This document shows positions 16,690 to 25,296 of a DNA stretch of 64,000 bases, one piece after another. Location: the NCBI RefSeq assembly GCF_008011665.1, contig NZ_VOWJ01000033.1, positions 1 through 64,000 on the forward strand, given 5' to 3'. Numbering within the stretch: position 1 is the first letter of the stretch; every line of letters starts with the position of its first letter. The translations under genes and the position numbers were made by a program. Under the pieces are notes generated by a model. That model saw only the letters and a list, made by a program, of their open reading frames with translations, was not told the DNA's origin and made no database searches. The stretch is from Campylobacter volucris (GTDB lineage Bacteria; Campylobacterota; Campylobacteria; Campylobacterales; Campylobacteraceae).

Positions 16690-17790
16690 TTATGAGCAAG
16701 CACTCTTACCATTCATTATAGGTTGTATAGCTGCATTATCAACTTTACCTTCTTGATTAACCCTTTCTATAAATTCCCAAATTTTTTCAGCAGCTTGCAA
16801 GTATCTTTTCGAGCTAAGGCTTTCAGGTAAATAAAAACTCACAGGTTTTCCATTATCCCCACCTTCTCTAACACTCATTTCTATAGGAATTTGAGCTAAA
16901 ACTTCGCACTTATATGCTTTTGCCATTTCTTCAGTGGTACCTTTGCCAAAAATATCATATTCTTTATTATTATCAGGACATAAAAATCCGCTCATATTTT
17001 CTATAATTCCTGCTATTGGAATATGTAATTTTTCAAACATATCAAGCGCTCTTTTACTATCATCTAAAGATACCACTTGTGGAGTACTTACACATACTCC
17101 TGCACTAACGGGCACACTTTGAGCTAAAGTGATTTGCGCATCACCTGTTCCTGGTGGCATATCAAGTAATAAAACATCAAGTTCAGGCCATAATACATCA
17201 GCTAACAACTGCTCTATAGCTTTCATTATCATAGCTCCACGCCACATCAAGCCTTTTCCTTCCTCTATCAATACGCCCATACTCATCATATAAACCCCAT
17301 GTGATAAAATAGGACGAATTTTTTGTCCTACAATTTCAGGCTTACTTTTATTTTCTCCTAGCATTCTTGGTATATTTGGTCCATAAATATCAGCATCTAA
17401 GAGCCCAACACTTTTACCCATTTTAGCTAAAGAAATTGCTAAATTTAAAGTAGTAGTGCTTTTACCAACTCCGCCTTTACCGCTAGAAATCATAATAAAA
17501 TTCTTAATTTGCGGGGTAATATTTTTACCACTTCTTGAATTGCTTTTTTCTTCAGGAGCTTTTGGCTGGATAATTTCTAAATCAAGTTCTAAATTTAAAT
17601 CTTTTAAAACATTGGTGATATTTAGTTTTAATTCTTGTGCAATTTGAGCATTAGCTGAAACAATCTCAACCACAATATGTACTTTTTGAGCATTAACTTC
17701 AATTTGCTTTACAAAATTAAAACTGACAATATCTTTTTTAAAACCTGGATATATAACTTGCTTTAATCTTTCTTCTATTTTTTCTTTCAC
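16690..17790 (-). CDS. mrp: Mrp/ApbC family P-loop ATPase, iron-sulfur carrier
   Basis: Scaffold/carrier ATPase for iron-sulfur clusters. An N-terminal DUF59-like domain (residues 1-80) is followed by the deviant Walker A SSGKGGVGKSTTTLNLA (about 97-113) and LLDMPPGTGDAQ. In most Mrp proteins a CxxC pair follows the MS-x-F sequence; here it reads MSGFLCPDNNKEYDIFG, with only the first cysteine, while another cysteine lies at the very C-terminus (KSACS). That makes the usual cluster-binding site incomplete. It is transcribed just upstream of dapD. Confidence 0.9.
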   Translation of the reverse strand: MKEKIEERLKQVIYPGFKKDIVSFNFVKQIEVNAQKVHIVVEIVSANAQIAQELKLNITNVLKDLNLELDLEIIQPKAPEEKSNSRSGKNITPQIKNFIMISSGKGGVGKSTTTLNLAISLAKMGKSVGLLDADIYGPNIPRMLGENKSKPEIVGQKIRPILSHGVYMMSMGVLIEEGKGLMWRGAMIMKAIEQLLADVLWPELDVLLLDMPPGTGDAQITLAQSVPVSAGVCVSTPQVVSLDDSKRALDMFEKLHIPIAGIIENMSGFLCPDNNKEYDIFGKGTTEEMAKAYKCEVLAQIPIEMSVREGGDNGKPVSFYLPESLSSKRYLQAAEKIWEFIERVNQEGKVDNAAIQPIMNGKSACS

Positions 17791-17896
17791 AATTTTCTCC
17801 TTAATTGTTTAAAAAATAATTCTACTAGTATAAATATTAATTTTGGCTTTTATGATGTATAATATCGTAACATTGATAAAAATTAAGGTGTAACAA

Positions 17897-19009
17897 ATGT
17901 TAGATATTTCCTTGATTATGCTGTCTGCTGGAGAATCAACAAGGTTTAATCTTCCCGTAAAAAAACAATTTTTAAGATTAGGCGATCTACCTTTATGGTT
18001 ATATACAACCAAAAATATTAGCTCTTTTTACCCTTTTAAAAAAATAATTGTTACTTCTGGTAATATTTCTCATATGAAAAAATTTGCTCCAGAATATAAA
18101 TTTGTTCAAGGTGGTGATACAAGAGCTAAATCTTTACTTAATGCTTTAGATTTGATCCAAAGTGAATATGTTTTAGTTAGTGATGTTGCTAGAGTTTTAA
18201 TTAGTAAAAATTTATTTAACAATCTTCTTGAAAACTACGATAAGGCAGATTGTATAAGCCCTGTATTAAAAGTAAGTGATACTACTATTTATGAAGAAAA
18301 TTACATCCAAAGAGATAAAATCAAACTCATACAAACTCCTCAACTTTCTAAAACAAGTATGCTTAAAAAAGCATTGCAAACAAATTTAAATTTTACTGAT
18401 GATAGCACAGCTATTCAATCGCTTAATGGTAAAATATGGTATATCCAAGGAGATGAAAAAGCCAAAAAAATCACTTATAAAGAAGACTTATTAAGCTTAG
18501 ATCTTCCAAAACCTTCACAAGATATATTTAATGGTAATGGTTTTGATGTACATGAATTTGGAGAAGAAAGAGTATTGCTTTTAGGTGGGATTAAAATTCA
18601 TCCTAACATGGGACTTAAAGCTCATTCTGATGGAGATGTATTAGCTCATGCGTTAATCGATGCACTTTTAGGAGCTGCTGGGCTTGGGGATATCGGAGAA
18701 CTTTTCCCAGATAATGACATACAATATAAAAATGCAGATTCTATGCTTTTATTGCAAAATGCTTATAATATGGTGCAAAATTATGGATTTGAGCTTGTAA
18801 ATGCTGATATAACCATCATAGCTCAAACTCCAAAAATGAAAGAATTTAAAGATGATATTGCTTTCAATATCGCTAAATTTTTAAAAACCACGCCAAATAA
18901 AATCAATATCAAAGCTACCACCACTGAACATTTAGGTTTTATAGGCAGAAAAGAAGGTATAGCTGTATTAGCTAGTGCAAATTTAAAATATTATGATTGG
19001 ACAAAGTAA
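17897..19009 (+). CDS. ispDF: Bifunctional IspD/IspF
   Basis: Fusion enzyme of the MEP isoprenoid pathway: CDP-ME synthesis (IspD, residues 1-205) and 2C-methyl-erythritol 2,4-cyclodiphosphate synthesis (IspF, 210-370). IspD begins SLIMLSAGESTRFNLPVKKQ. IspF has the metal-binding GFDVHEF and AHSDGDVLAHALIDALLGAA, plus ATTTEHLGFIGRKEGIAV. The fused form is standard in campylobacters (Cj1607). Its TAA shares a base with the ATG of the regulator gene, so the two are coupled. It is divergent from mrp. Confidence 0.96.
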   Translation: MLDISLIMLSAGESTRFNLPVKKQFLRLGDLPLWLYTTKNISSFYPFKKIIVTSGNISHMKKFAPEYKFVQGGDTRAKSLLNALDLIQSEYVLVSDVARVLISKNLFNNLLENYDKADCISPVLKVSDTTIYEENYIQRDKIKLIQTPQLSKTSMLKKALQTNLNFTDDSTAIQSLNGKIWYIQGDEKAKKITYKEDLLSLDLPKPSQDIFNGNGFDVHEFGEERVLLLGGIKIHPNMGLKAHSDGDVLAHALIDALLGAAGLGDIGELFPDNDIQYKNADSMLLLQNAYNMVQNYGFELVNADITIIAQTPKMKEFKDDIAFNIAKFLKTTPNKINIKATTTEHLGFIGRKEGIAVLASANLKYYDWTK

Positions 19010-19884
19010 TGAAAGTATTAATCGTAGAAAATGAATTTTATTTAGCTCAAAGCATAGGATCAAAGCTAAATTCCATAGGATATGAATGTGATATTATCAC
19101 TAGTGTGCATGAGCTTTCAAATCATGATTATGAAATTATTTTACTATCAACTAGTATTGCAAATTTTGAACATATAGTCGAAATTTTTAAACACAAAATA
19201 ATAATACTATTGATTTCCTACATAAGCTCAGATACTGTTTTATCACCACTCAAAGCAGGAGCGAGCGATTATATACAAAAACCTTTTATGATAGAAGAAT
19301 TAACAAGAAAGATTAAACATTTTCAAGATTTTAAAAAAATGAGTATTTTAAATCATACTTATAAATCATACTTAAAACATAAATTTGAAACTATAAAACT
19401 TCCTAATTTTGATTATAAAAAAATAAAACTACCGCTTATTTTAAAAACCAATAATCAAAACTATGCAGATTGTTTTGTGTTTAACTTTTCTAATGAAAAT
19501 AATATTGCTAGCATATATTTAGATCTGTCTCATCCACAAAATATTGATAAAATTCTACAAAATGATGCTTTGTATTATCTAGTTAATTTTCAAAATTTAA
19601 AATCATCAGAAAAAGAAAAAGTTTTAAATTTAGCAATGAAAAAACCCATTATCATACATACAAATACAAGCTTAGAATATAAAGAAATCCCGATTTTAGA
19701 ACTTGAAAATGAAGAAAAAAGTTTTGAGGCTAGTGGAATTTTAACTATCGATGATTATGTTAAACATATTATAGTAAGTTATCAAAATATCTTTCCAGAT
19801 ACTGATTTGTCTAAAAAGTTAGGAATTTCAAGAAAATCTTTATGGGAAAAAAGGAAAAAATATGGCATCAGTAAGAAAAAATAG
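19009..19884 (+). CDS. cemR: Atypical response regulator (CemR/Cj1608-like, HP1021 family)
   Basis: Residues 1-110 form a receiver-like domain (MKVLIVENEF...), with the conserved lysine in YIQKPF, but the phospho-acceptor position reads LLSTS instead of LLD, so phosphorylation by a sensor kinase is unlikely. A poorly conserved middle part leads to a C-terminal Fis-type helix-turn-helix (DLSKKLGISRKSLWEKRKKYG). This is the plan of HP1021/Cj1608, known to control energy metabolism and chromosome replication start. ATG 19009 overlaps the ispDF stop by one base; an upstream ATG at 18997 is less likely. Its end overlaps the next gene by 23 bases. Confidence 0.88.
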   Translation: MKVLIVENEFYLAQSIGSKLNSIGYECDIITSVHELSNHDYEIILLSTSIANFEHIVEIFKHKIIILLISYISSDTVLSPLKAGASDYIQKPFMIEELTRKIKHFQDFKKMSILNHTYKSYLKHKFETIKLPNFDYKKIKLPLILKTNNQNYADCFVFNFSNENNIASIYLDLSHPQNIDKILQNDALYYLVNFQNLKSSEKEKVLNLAMKKPIIIHTNTSLEYKEIPILELENEEKSFEASGILTIDDYVKHIIVSYQNIFPDTDLSKKLGISRKSLWEKRKKYGISKKK

Positions 19885-21022
19885 CATCATAATTACAGAA
19901 GAAGAATACGAAGTTTTATGCTTTATTAAAGAAGGAATTTTTGGATCTTTTACCAAGTTGATGAATGAAAAACAAAGAGATGAATTTTTAAAAACAAAAA
20001 TGGTAAATCAACATAAAATTCCTTACGCTTTAACCTTTGCTCCATCTAGCATAAATAAAAAAACTCTAGAACATACAAAAACTCAAGATAAACTAGAATT
20101 TATTTGCAATGATCAAGTAGTAGGACACATCATACTAGAGAGTAAATTTGAAAATGACAAAAATACTAATGATATTTTTAGACCCAATACTTGCTTAATT
20201 GAAGATTTTGGTGAAATTTGTATTAGTGGTGAATTTGAAATTTATCAAAACCGCATTAAAACTCTCAAAGAAAATTTTGAAAAAATCAAAAAAAGACTCA
20301 ATCCTTCTAATATTACAGCCATAGTTTCAAGCTTTGATCCTTTCCATAGAGCACATGAGAGAATTTTAAGATGGGCTATAGAACAATCTGACTTAGTCAT
20401 CATTTTTCTCATAGAATCTTATGAAAATAATGGTTTGAGTTTAAATTTGAAAAAGCGTTGTTTTGATGTATTTGCTCAAAATTATTTACCTTCTTCAAGA
20501 GTTTTGCTCATACCTTTACATAATATAAAAATTTTTGCTTCTCATTTAAATCCTATTTTAGAATGTGCTTTAGCCAAAAGTTTTAATTGTAATAAACTTT
20601 TTGTAGGGCAAAATCACGCTGGACTTGGAATGTTTTTTAATCAAAATAGAGCCTTTACTGTGCTTGATGATTTTGCCAAAGATTATAATATAGAAGTAAC
20701 CATACTTCCTGAATTTGTATTTTGCGATGAGTGTAAAATGATAGTAAGCTCTAAATCTTGTCCGCATGGAGCTCATCATCATATGAAATACCACGGGGAT
20801 TCTTTAAAAAATTTACTAAGACTTGGTATTATTCCACCAGCAGTTTTTATAAGAAGGGAAATTTCTGCCCTGATTTTATCAGAGCTTTTTCCAAATCGCT
20901 TTCATAATAAACAAAATATCTATAGCAATTTATTTCCAACACATGGAATTTTAGAATACAGAAGTGATAAAGAATTTTATGAACAACTTATAAAACTCCA
21001 TCAAATGTCTTATATGGTGTAA
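19862..21022 (+). CDS. ATP-sulfurylase-like nucleotidyltransferase
   Basis: 386 residues with the plan of sulfate adenylyltransferase: an N-terminal PUA-like domain (1-150), then a Rossmann nucleotidyltransferase domain. SSFDPFHRAHERI (about 158-170) matches the HxxH nucleotide motif, and KLFVGQNHAGLG matches the GRDHAG motif of ATP sulfurylases. But the sulfate-binding QxRN is replaced by SSFD. A Cys/His-rich stretch (FVFCDECKMIVSSKSCPHG) could bind zinc, as in some sulfurylases. It corresponds to Cj1609. It may act on another substrate. It overlaps cemR by 23 bases and ends two bases before pgpA. Confidence 0.75.
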   Translation: MASVRKNSIIITEEEYEVLCFIKEGIFGSFTKLMNEKQRDEFLKTKMVNQHKIPYALTFAPSSINKKTLEHTKTQDKLEFICNDQVVGHIILESKFENDKNTNDIFRPNTCLIEDFGEICISGEFEIYQNRIKTLKENFEKIKKRLNPSNITAIVSSFDPFHRAHERILRWAIEQSDLVIIFLIESYENNGLSLNLKKRCFDVFAQNYLPSSRVLLIPLHNIKIFASHLNPILECALAKSFNCNKLFVGQNHAGLGMFFNQNRAFTVLDDFAKDYNIEVTILPEFVFCDECKMIVSSKSCPHGAHHHMKYHGDSLKNLLRLGIIPPAVFIRREISALILSELFPNRFHNKQNIYSNLFPTHGILEYRSDKEFYEQLIKLHQMSYMV

Positions 21023-21024
21023 AA

Positions 21025-21516
21025 ATGCAAAAATTATTTTTAACTTTTTTTTACTCAGGTAGTATAAACAAAGCTCCTGGGACTTTTGGAACTATTGCAG
21101 CACTTATCCCTGCTTTTTTTATACTAAGATATCTTGGCATAGAAACTTTGATTTTACTTGCGATTTTACTTTTTTTAATTTCAATTAAAATCATCGATCA
21201 ATATGAAAAACAAACAGGTAAGCACGATGATAAACATATAGTTATAGATGAAGTTGTAGGAGTATTTTTGGCCTTAGCAATTTGCGGGCAAAGTATTTTT
21301 ACATTTTTGCTTTCTTTTGTTTTATTTAGATTTTTTGATATCACAAAACCTTCTATCATTGGTAAAATTGACAAAAAAATCAAAGGCGGTTTAGGCGTAA
21401 TGCTAGATGATGTTTTAGCAGGGATTTTCGCAGGATTATTTAGTGCAGTCATTTATGGAATTTTACTTAAATTTGATCTTTTATGGTTTGATATAAGCAT
21501 TATGGAGATACTATAG
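21025..21516 (+). CDS. pgpA: Phosphatidylglycerophosphatase A
   Basis: Dephosphorylates phosphatidylglycerophosphate to phosphatidylglycerol at the inner membrane. The 163 residues contain the PgpA motifs SGSINKAPGTFGTIAAL near the start, HDDKHIVIDEVVGVF (metal-binding Asp/Glu) and GLGVMLDDVLAGI, and about four membrane segments. It follows the sulfurylase-like gene by two bases and probably ends the ispDF operon. The ~140 bases after it hold no gene or terminator I can recognise. Confidence 0.93.
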   Translation: MQKLFLTFFYSGSINKAPGTFGTIAALIPAFFILRYLGIETLILLAILLFLISIKIIDQYEKQTGKHDDKHIVIDEVVGVFLALAICGQSIFTFLLSFVLFRFFDITKPSIIGKIDKKIKGGLGVMLDDVLAGIFAGLFSAVIYGILLKFDLLWFDISIMEIL

Positions 21517-21656
21517 AATTAAATACATTATAATACCATCCAAAAAACTATCAAGTCACTGCTAAAACATAAAAAAGTAATAATAAAAATAGCTAATTTT
21601 CACTTATTTAAGAATAGTTTTATACAATATAATTGGTATTTGAATGTAAAATCGGC

Positions 21657-21881
21657 TTATTTAAACGACACCAAAAAACCAAATATTAGTCCAAGTATTA
21701 CACCCCAAACAAGTAATTTAAAGATAATCTCTCCGATTTCATCTTTATACTCATAAATTAAACCAATTGCACCCATAACAACAATAATACCTATAATTAC
21801 AGCCCAAATTTCCCAAAATTTAACCAGTAATATGATAAAAATCATAATTAATATTATACCAATCAAACCAATAAGTTGCAT
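21657..21881 (-). CDS. Small hydrophobic membrane protein
   Basis: 74 residues, nearly all hydrophobic: three membrane segments (about 2-20, 27-44, 54-72) with a short charged loop YEYKDEIGE between the last two. No family recognised. Its ATG lies ~75 bases downstream (in its own direction) of the terminator of the lipoprotein genes, so it probably has its own promoter. Could be a membrane-stress or holin-like protein; nothing in the sequence decides. Confidence 0.6.
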   Translation of the reverse strand: MQLIGLIGIILIMIFIILLVKFWEIWAVIIGIIVVMGAIGLIYEYKDEIGEIIFKLLVWGVILGLIFGFLVSFK

Positions 21882-21953
21882 TTTAACCCTTAGAATTTCA
21901 AAATACTACAATATAATGTCTTTATATGATTTTTCAATTTTTTTATTATTAAA

Positions 21954-21980
21954 ACTAATCTTAACGAAATTAAGATTAGT
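21954..21980 (-). terminator. Terminator after the three-lipoprotein operon
   Basis: On the minus strand an 11-bp perfect stem (arms 21970-21980 and 21954-21964, 5-base loop) is followed by TTTTAATAAT. It lies eight bases after the stop of the last lipoprotein gene. Confidence 0.75.
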
Positions 21981-21987
21981 CTATTTT

Positions 21988-22410
21988 CTATATATTCTCT
22001 TTTTCAAAGAATATTGCCTTATCTAGCACTTGAAAAAACGAATGATAAATTTCTGGATCTTCTACCAGAGTTGGAATTTGCATATTAGATCCATATTGGG
22101 CATTAGCTCTAATAGTTGATTTTTTATCTCCTTTTTCTCTTATAACCAATGTTATACGCATTGTTGCACCTTTTGATAATTTCGTTGCAGTAACTGTTCC
22201 TGTTTGCAAATCCGCTTTATCAATTACAAAACCAAGATCTTGTAATGTAAAAACACCAGCTTTTGCAACAATTTTTTTAGGATAATCATATTCTTTTGTT
22301 TGATATGTTCTAACTTGAAGCTGCTGAGTATTTTCAATAACCATTTGTCTAGAATTCGTACCACACCCAACAAAATACAAAGTCATTATAAATAATAATA
22401 TTTTTTTCAT
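21988..22410 (-). CDS. Lipoprotein, third gene of lipoprotein operon
   Basis: 140 residues with a signal peptide and lipobox LYFVGCG (Cys16). The mature part has FTLQDLGFVIDKADLQTGTV, which closely matches a segment of the upstream lipoprotein (ATLQDLGFNIDEINRDFGIV), so the two are paralogues. No family with known function recognised. It overlaps the preceding gene by four bases (ATGA) and is followed by a terminator. Probable outer-membrane location. Confidence 0.75.
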   Translation of the reverse strand: MKKILLFIMTLYFVGCGTNSRQMVIENTQQLQVRTYQTKEYDYPKKIVAKAGVFTLQDLGFVIDKADLQTGTVTATKLSKGATMRITLVIREKGDKKSTIRANAQYGSNMQIPTLVEDPEIYHSFFQVLDKAIFFEKENI

Positions 22411-22940
22411 AGTTCGTTTGCCTCCAAAAACACTGATTTTGATAATTTTTCATAAAATTGTTGGTAAATTTCTGCTTCTCTTATACTTCCAACTTCATTA
22501 ACAGAACCCTCTTGATTTCTTACAATTCTTTGCATTGTAAACCTTACAAAAGTCTTTTTGATTTTATTATTTGTAGAGATAACCACACTTGCCTTAATTT
22601 CTTGCGTATGATCTGAATGTTTTGAAGCAGTCATAGCTGCACCCGGAGATAAAAGCACCAAGACAATAATCCCAGCTTGAGTAGAAACTTCTCTAGCATC
22701 TCTTGTTTTAGATGCACTTACTATTCCAAAATCTCTATTAATTTCATCTATATTGAATCCAAGATCTTGCAATGTTGCAATACTAGATGATAAAATTTTA
22801 TTTGTATCAACAGTATTAAAACTTTTAGTCTGCAATTGCCTTTCTTGTGCTGTAGATGTTTCAATCTTCATCATCTCTTTAACACTAGTTGTTGCACAAC
22901 CACTAAAAATAAGTAAAAAAATAGGTATTATAAACTTCAT
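22407..22940 (-). CDS. Lipoprotein, second gene of lipoprotein operon
   Basis: Starting at ATG 22940 it has a clean signal peptide and lipobox LIFSGCATT. The frame is open to 23003, but the extra 21 residues would spoil the signal peptide. The mature protein has LQDLGF shared with the third gene, then a hydrophobic stretch (AGIIVLVLLSPGAAMTA) that could be buried or membrane-inserted, and a C-terminal beta-strand-rich part (RFTMQRIVRNQEG). It overlaps the third gene by four bases and begins 10 bases after the first gene ends, so all three are co-expressed. Confidence 0.75.
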   Translation of the reverse strand: MKFIIPIFLLIFSGCATTSVKEMMKIETSTAQERQLQTKSFNTVDTNKILSSSIATLQDLGFNIDEINRDFGIVSASKTRDAREVSTQAGIIVLVLLSPGAAMTASKHSDHTQEIKASVVISTNNKIKKTFVRFTMQRIVRNQEGSVNEVGSIREAEIYQQFYEKLSKSVFLEANEL

Positions 22941-22950
22941 ATTTAATACC

Positions 22951-23340
22951 TTAAAAACTTGAAGTGTGATATGCCACATCTCTAACTTTTTGGTTATTAT
23001 CAAATTTTATAATAACAGTTAAAGTTCGTTGTGTACCAACATTACTACCACTATTTCCAGCAACTCCGGCAAAAATAATACTTATACCACCAGATGAATT
23101 TTGATAAGCTCTTTGGGTGCTAATCTTATCATATACCCAAACTTCTCTTCTTTGCTCATCAGTTGATATAATATTTGGAGATCCCATTATTTCTATGATT
23201 TCAGATGAGCTCATACCAATTTTTATATCTTTTTGAGCTTTTGCTACTGTTATTTTTTCATCCACTTGCGGATTATATAAAGTTTTATTACATGCAATGA
23301 ATGATAAAGCAATGATAAAAAGCAATGAAACTTTACGCAT
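22951..23340 (-). CDS. BamE/OmlA-like lipoprotein, first gene of lipoprotein operon
   Basis: 129 residues with lipobox LSFIACNK (Cys17). The mature part has KIGMSSSEIIEIMGSPNIIS and REVWVYDK, the helix-turn and strand motif of the SmpA/OmlA/BamE fold found in outer-membrane assembly lipoproteins and related inhibitors. A glycine-rich insert (SSGGISIIFAGVAGNSG) is unusual for BamE. The ATG lies just after the first of two palindromic sites shared with a divergent helix-turn-helix gene, implying specific control. Confidence 0.75.
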   Translation of the reverse strand: MRKVSLLFIIALSFIACNKTLYNPQVDEKITVAKAQKDIKIGMSSSEIIEIMGSPNIISTDEQRREVWVYDKISTQRAYQNSSGGISIIFAGVAGNSGSNVGTQRTLTVIIKFDNNQKVRDVAYHTSSF

Positions 23341-23356
23341 TAAATCTCCTTTAATT

Positions 23357-23370
23357 TATCCTATAGGATA
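23357..23370. promoter_or_regulatory. Palindromic operator-like site 1
   Basis: TATCCTATAGGATA is a perfect 14-bp palindrome between the lipoprotein operon and the divergent helix-turn-helix gene. The second copy of its core TCCTATAGGA is 38 bases away, centre to centre. By position it would control the lipoprotein operon promoter. Confidence 0.75.
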
Positions 23371-23395
23371 TATTTAAAAAAATTATATCTTTTTA

Positions 23396-23407
23396 ATCCT
23401 ATAGGAT
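23396..23407. promoter_or_regulatory. Palindromic operator-like site 2
   Basis: ATCCTATAGGAT, a perfect 12-bp palindrome with the same core as site 1, ends five bases before the ATG of the helix-turn-helix gene. Binding here would block transcription or initiation of the regulator, consistent with autoregulation. Confidence 0.75.
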
Positions 23408-23412
23408 AAAAA

Positions 23413-23662
23413 ATGGAAGAGAACTTTAGCAATTCTAGCGAAGAAGAAATTCTAAATTTTTATAAAAAAGTATCATTAAATATAAGAAATTTCAGAGAAA
23501 AAAAAGGAATTTCTCAGCTGGAACTAGCTCTAGATATAGGTATAAAATCTGTTGCATTTTATTCAAATTGTGAGTGCAATCGATATGGTAAGCATTTTAA
23601 TTTAGAACACTTATAAAATTTCTAAAAGTTTAGAAGTTCCATTAAAAGATTTATTAGATTAA
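23413..23662 (+). pseudogene. XRE-family HTH regulator with frameshift
   Basis: From ATG 23413 the frame encodes an N-terminal tail, then a Cro/C1-type domain (IRNFREKKGISQLELALDIGIKS). It stops at 23616 after FNLEHL. Two bases appear to be missing there: in the next frame YKISKSLEVPLKDLLD, the exact end expected of an XRE domain, runs to a stop at 23660-23662. The site reads CACTTATAAAATT, where a TATATA run would restore the frame. The helix-turn-helix core is encoded before the break, so a truncated product might still bind DNA. It likely regulates the divergent lipoprotein operon through the two palindromes. Confidence 0.7.
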
Positions 23663-23687
23663 TCTACAGCACCAAAAAAGGGTGCCA

Positions 23688-24701
23688 TTATTTTATAAAT
23701 CCACTTGCAAGCACTAAATCTTTATCGTAAAATACAGCCATTTGACCACTAGCAACGCCATAAATTGCTTCTTTTAATTCTACTTTGATCTTATCATCTT
23801 CAATGGTAAGAATACAAGGAGTCATTTTACTTCTATAGCGAATTTTTACACCACATTCAATTTGTTTTTGTTCGACAAATAAATTAATATTTTTTAACTC
23901 AAAACTGCTTACTTTAAGTTCTTCTTTTTTGCCTACTATGATTTCATTTTTACTAGGATCAATTTTTAGTACAAAATGTGGCTCATGTGCACCCTTTACT
24001 TCAAAACCTCGTCTTTTTCCTATGGTATAGTGCATATATCCTTCGTGTTTTCCTACTTCTTTACCACTACTATCTCTAACAATTCCAGGAATTTTAGTAT
24101 CCATAAATTGATCTAAAACTTGCACATAGGTATCTTCCACAAAACAAATTTCAGAACTTTCTTTTTGAGTAGCAAAAGATTTTAGTACTTCTATAGTAGA
24201 AGCAAATTTTTTAACATCTTCTTTCTTCATATCTCCAAGTGGAAATATCAAATATTTTAAAGCATCTTTATCAGCACTTGCTAAAAAATAACTTTGATCT
24301 TTACTTTCATCAAAAGCACATCTAATTAAATTATTTTCTATCCTTGCATAATGACCTGTAGCTAATTTTTCACAACCTAAACTTTTAGCAAATTCTAACA
24401 ATTTTCCAAGTTTTATAAAACGATTACACAAAGCACAAGGATTTGGAGTTTTTCCTTCTTTATAAGTATCCACAAAAGGCATATAAACTTGCTTTTTAAA
24501 ATCTTCTTGCAAGTCTAAAATATGATATTTAATACCCAAAAAATTAGCAACTTTTTCAACTTTTTTGATATTTTCTTCATGATAATTTGGCTTACCATGA
24601 AGTTTCATATAACAACCTTGCACCTCATGACCAGCTTGTTTTAATTTATAAGCAGTAACAGTACTATCTACACCCCCGCTCATCGCAACAAGAATTTTCA
24701 T
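23688..24701 (-). CDS. mnmA: tRNA 2-thiouridylase MnmA
   Basis: Adds sulfur to U34 of Lys, Glu and Gln tRNAs. PP-loop [15 protein letters not shown] at residues 5-19; the catalytic cysteines are in [13 protein letters not shown] and [12 protein letters not shown] (CxxC-type pair at about 97 and 197). 337 residues is normal. The frame has two consecutive ATGs; the second (24701) gives the usual [10 protein letters not shown] and better spacing to AAGGA. Its 5' end overlaps the LOG-like gene by ~38 bases. It corresponds to Cj0053c. Confidence 0.94.
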   Translation of the reverse strand: MKILVAMSGGVDSTVTAYKLKQAGHEVQGCYMKLHGKPNYHEENIKKVEKVANFLGIKYHILDLQEDFKKQVYMPFVDTYKEGKTPNPCALCNRFIKLGKLLEFAKSLGCEKLATGHYARIENNLIRCAFDESKDQSYFLASADKDALKYLIFPLGDMKKEDVKKFASTIEVLKSFATQKESSEICFVEDTYVQVLDQFMDTKIPGIVRDSSGKEVGKHEGYMHYTIGKRRGFEVKGAHEPHFVLKIDPSKNEIIVGKKEELKVSSFELKNINLFVEQKQIECGVKIRYRSKMTPCILTIEDDKIKVELKEAIYGVASGQMAVFYDKDLVLASGFIK

Positions 24702-25296
24702 CATTGTCCTTTATTGTTTTTATAACTTCACTCAAATCATCACTTATGCTATATTTTAACTCATCGTTTTTAGATATAACATTAAGCTCCAACAAAGAAG
24801 TTTTAATAAATTTATCAAGAGGTTGCCAAAATTTTTGCCCGACTAAAATAATAGGAACATTTTTCTTAAATTCAAGCTGTTTAAGGGTAAGAATTTCAAA
24901 AAATTCATCTAATGTTCCAAAGCCGCCTGGGAAAATCACAAAAGCAAAACTCTTTTGAATAAGAGCCATTTTGCGAATGGCTAAGCTCTTAAAAGTTATA
25001 TTATACTCTAAAAACTCATTTGCTTTTTGCTCAAATGGTAAATGTATATTAAATCCTATAGATTTTAAATGAGAATTGTTACTTTGCATTGCACCATAAT
25101 TAGCAGCTTGCATAATCCCTGCTCCACCACCACTAACAATACAATATCCTAAATTTGCTAATTCTTGAGCTAATTTAGAAGCAAGAATGCTATATTCATT
25201 ATCTTGAGCTAACCTTGCTGAACCAAAAAAAGTTACAGCTTTTGATAAATTTTTTAACTCATCAAAATACTTTATATCTTCGATAATTTCTTTCAT
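24664..25296 (-). CDS. LOG-family (TIGR00730) Rossmann-fold protein
   Basis: 210 residues with the lysine-decarboxylase-like/LOG fold: [29 protein letters not shown] and the signature [19 protein letters not shown], in the PGGxGTxxE form. Proteins with PGGxGTxxE are usually nucleotide 5'-monophosphate phosphoribohydrolases (PpnN/LOG), which release free bases, or nucleotide-binding regulators; they do not decarboxylate lysine. The C-terminus has two cysteines (NSCCDERG). It overlaps both fliY (4 bases) and mnmA, so it belongs to the end of the flagellar operon. Confidence 0.85.
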   Translation of the reverse strand: MKEIIEDIKYFDELKNLSKAVTFFGSARLAQDNEYSILASKLAQELANLGYCIVSGGGAGIMQAANYGAMQSNNSHLKSIGFNIHLPFEQKANEFLEYNITFKSLAIRKMALIQKSFAFVIFPGGFGTLDEFFEILTLKQLEFKKNVPIILVGQKFWQPLDKFIKTSLLELNVISKNDELKYSISDDLSEVIKTIKDNDENSCCDERGCR

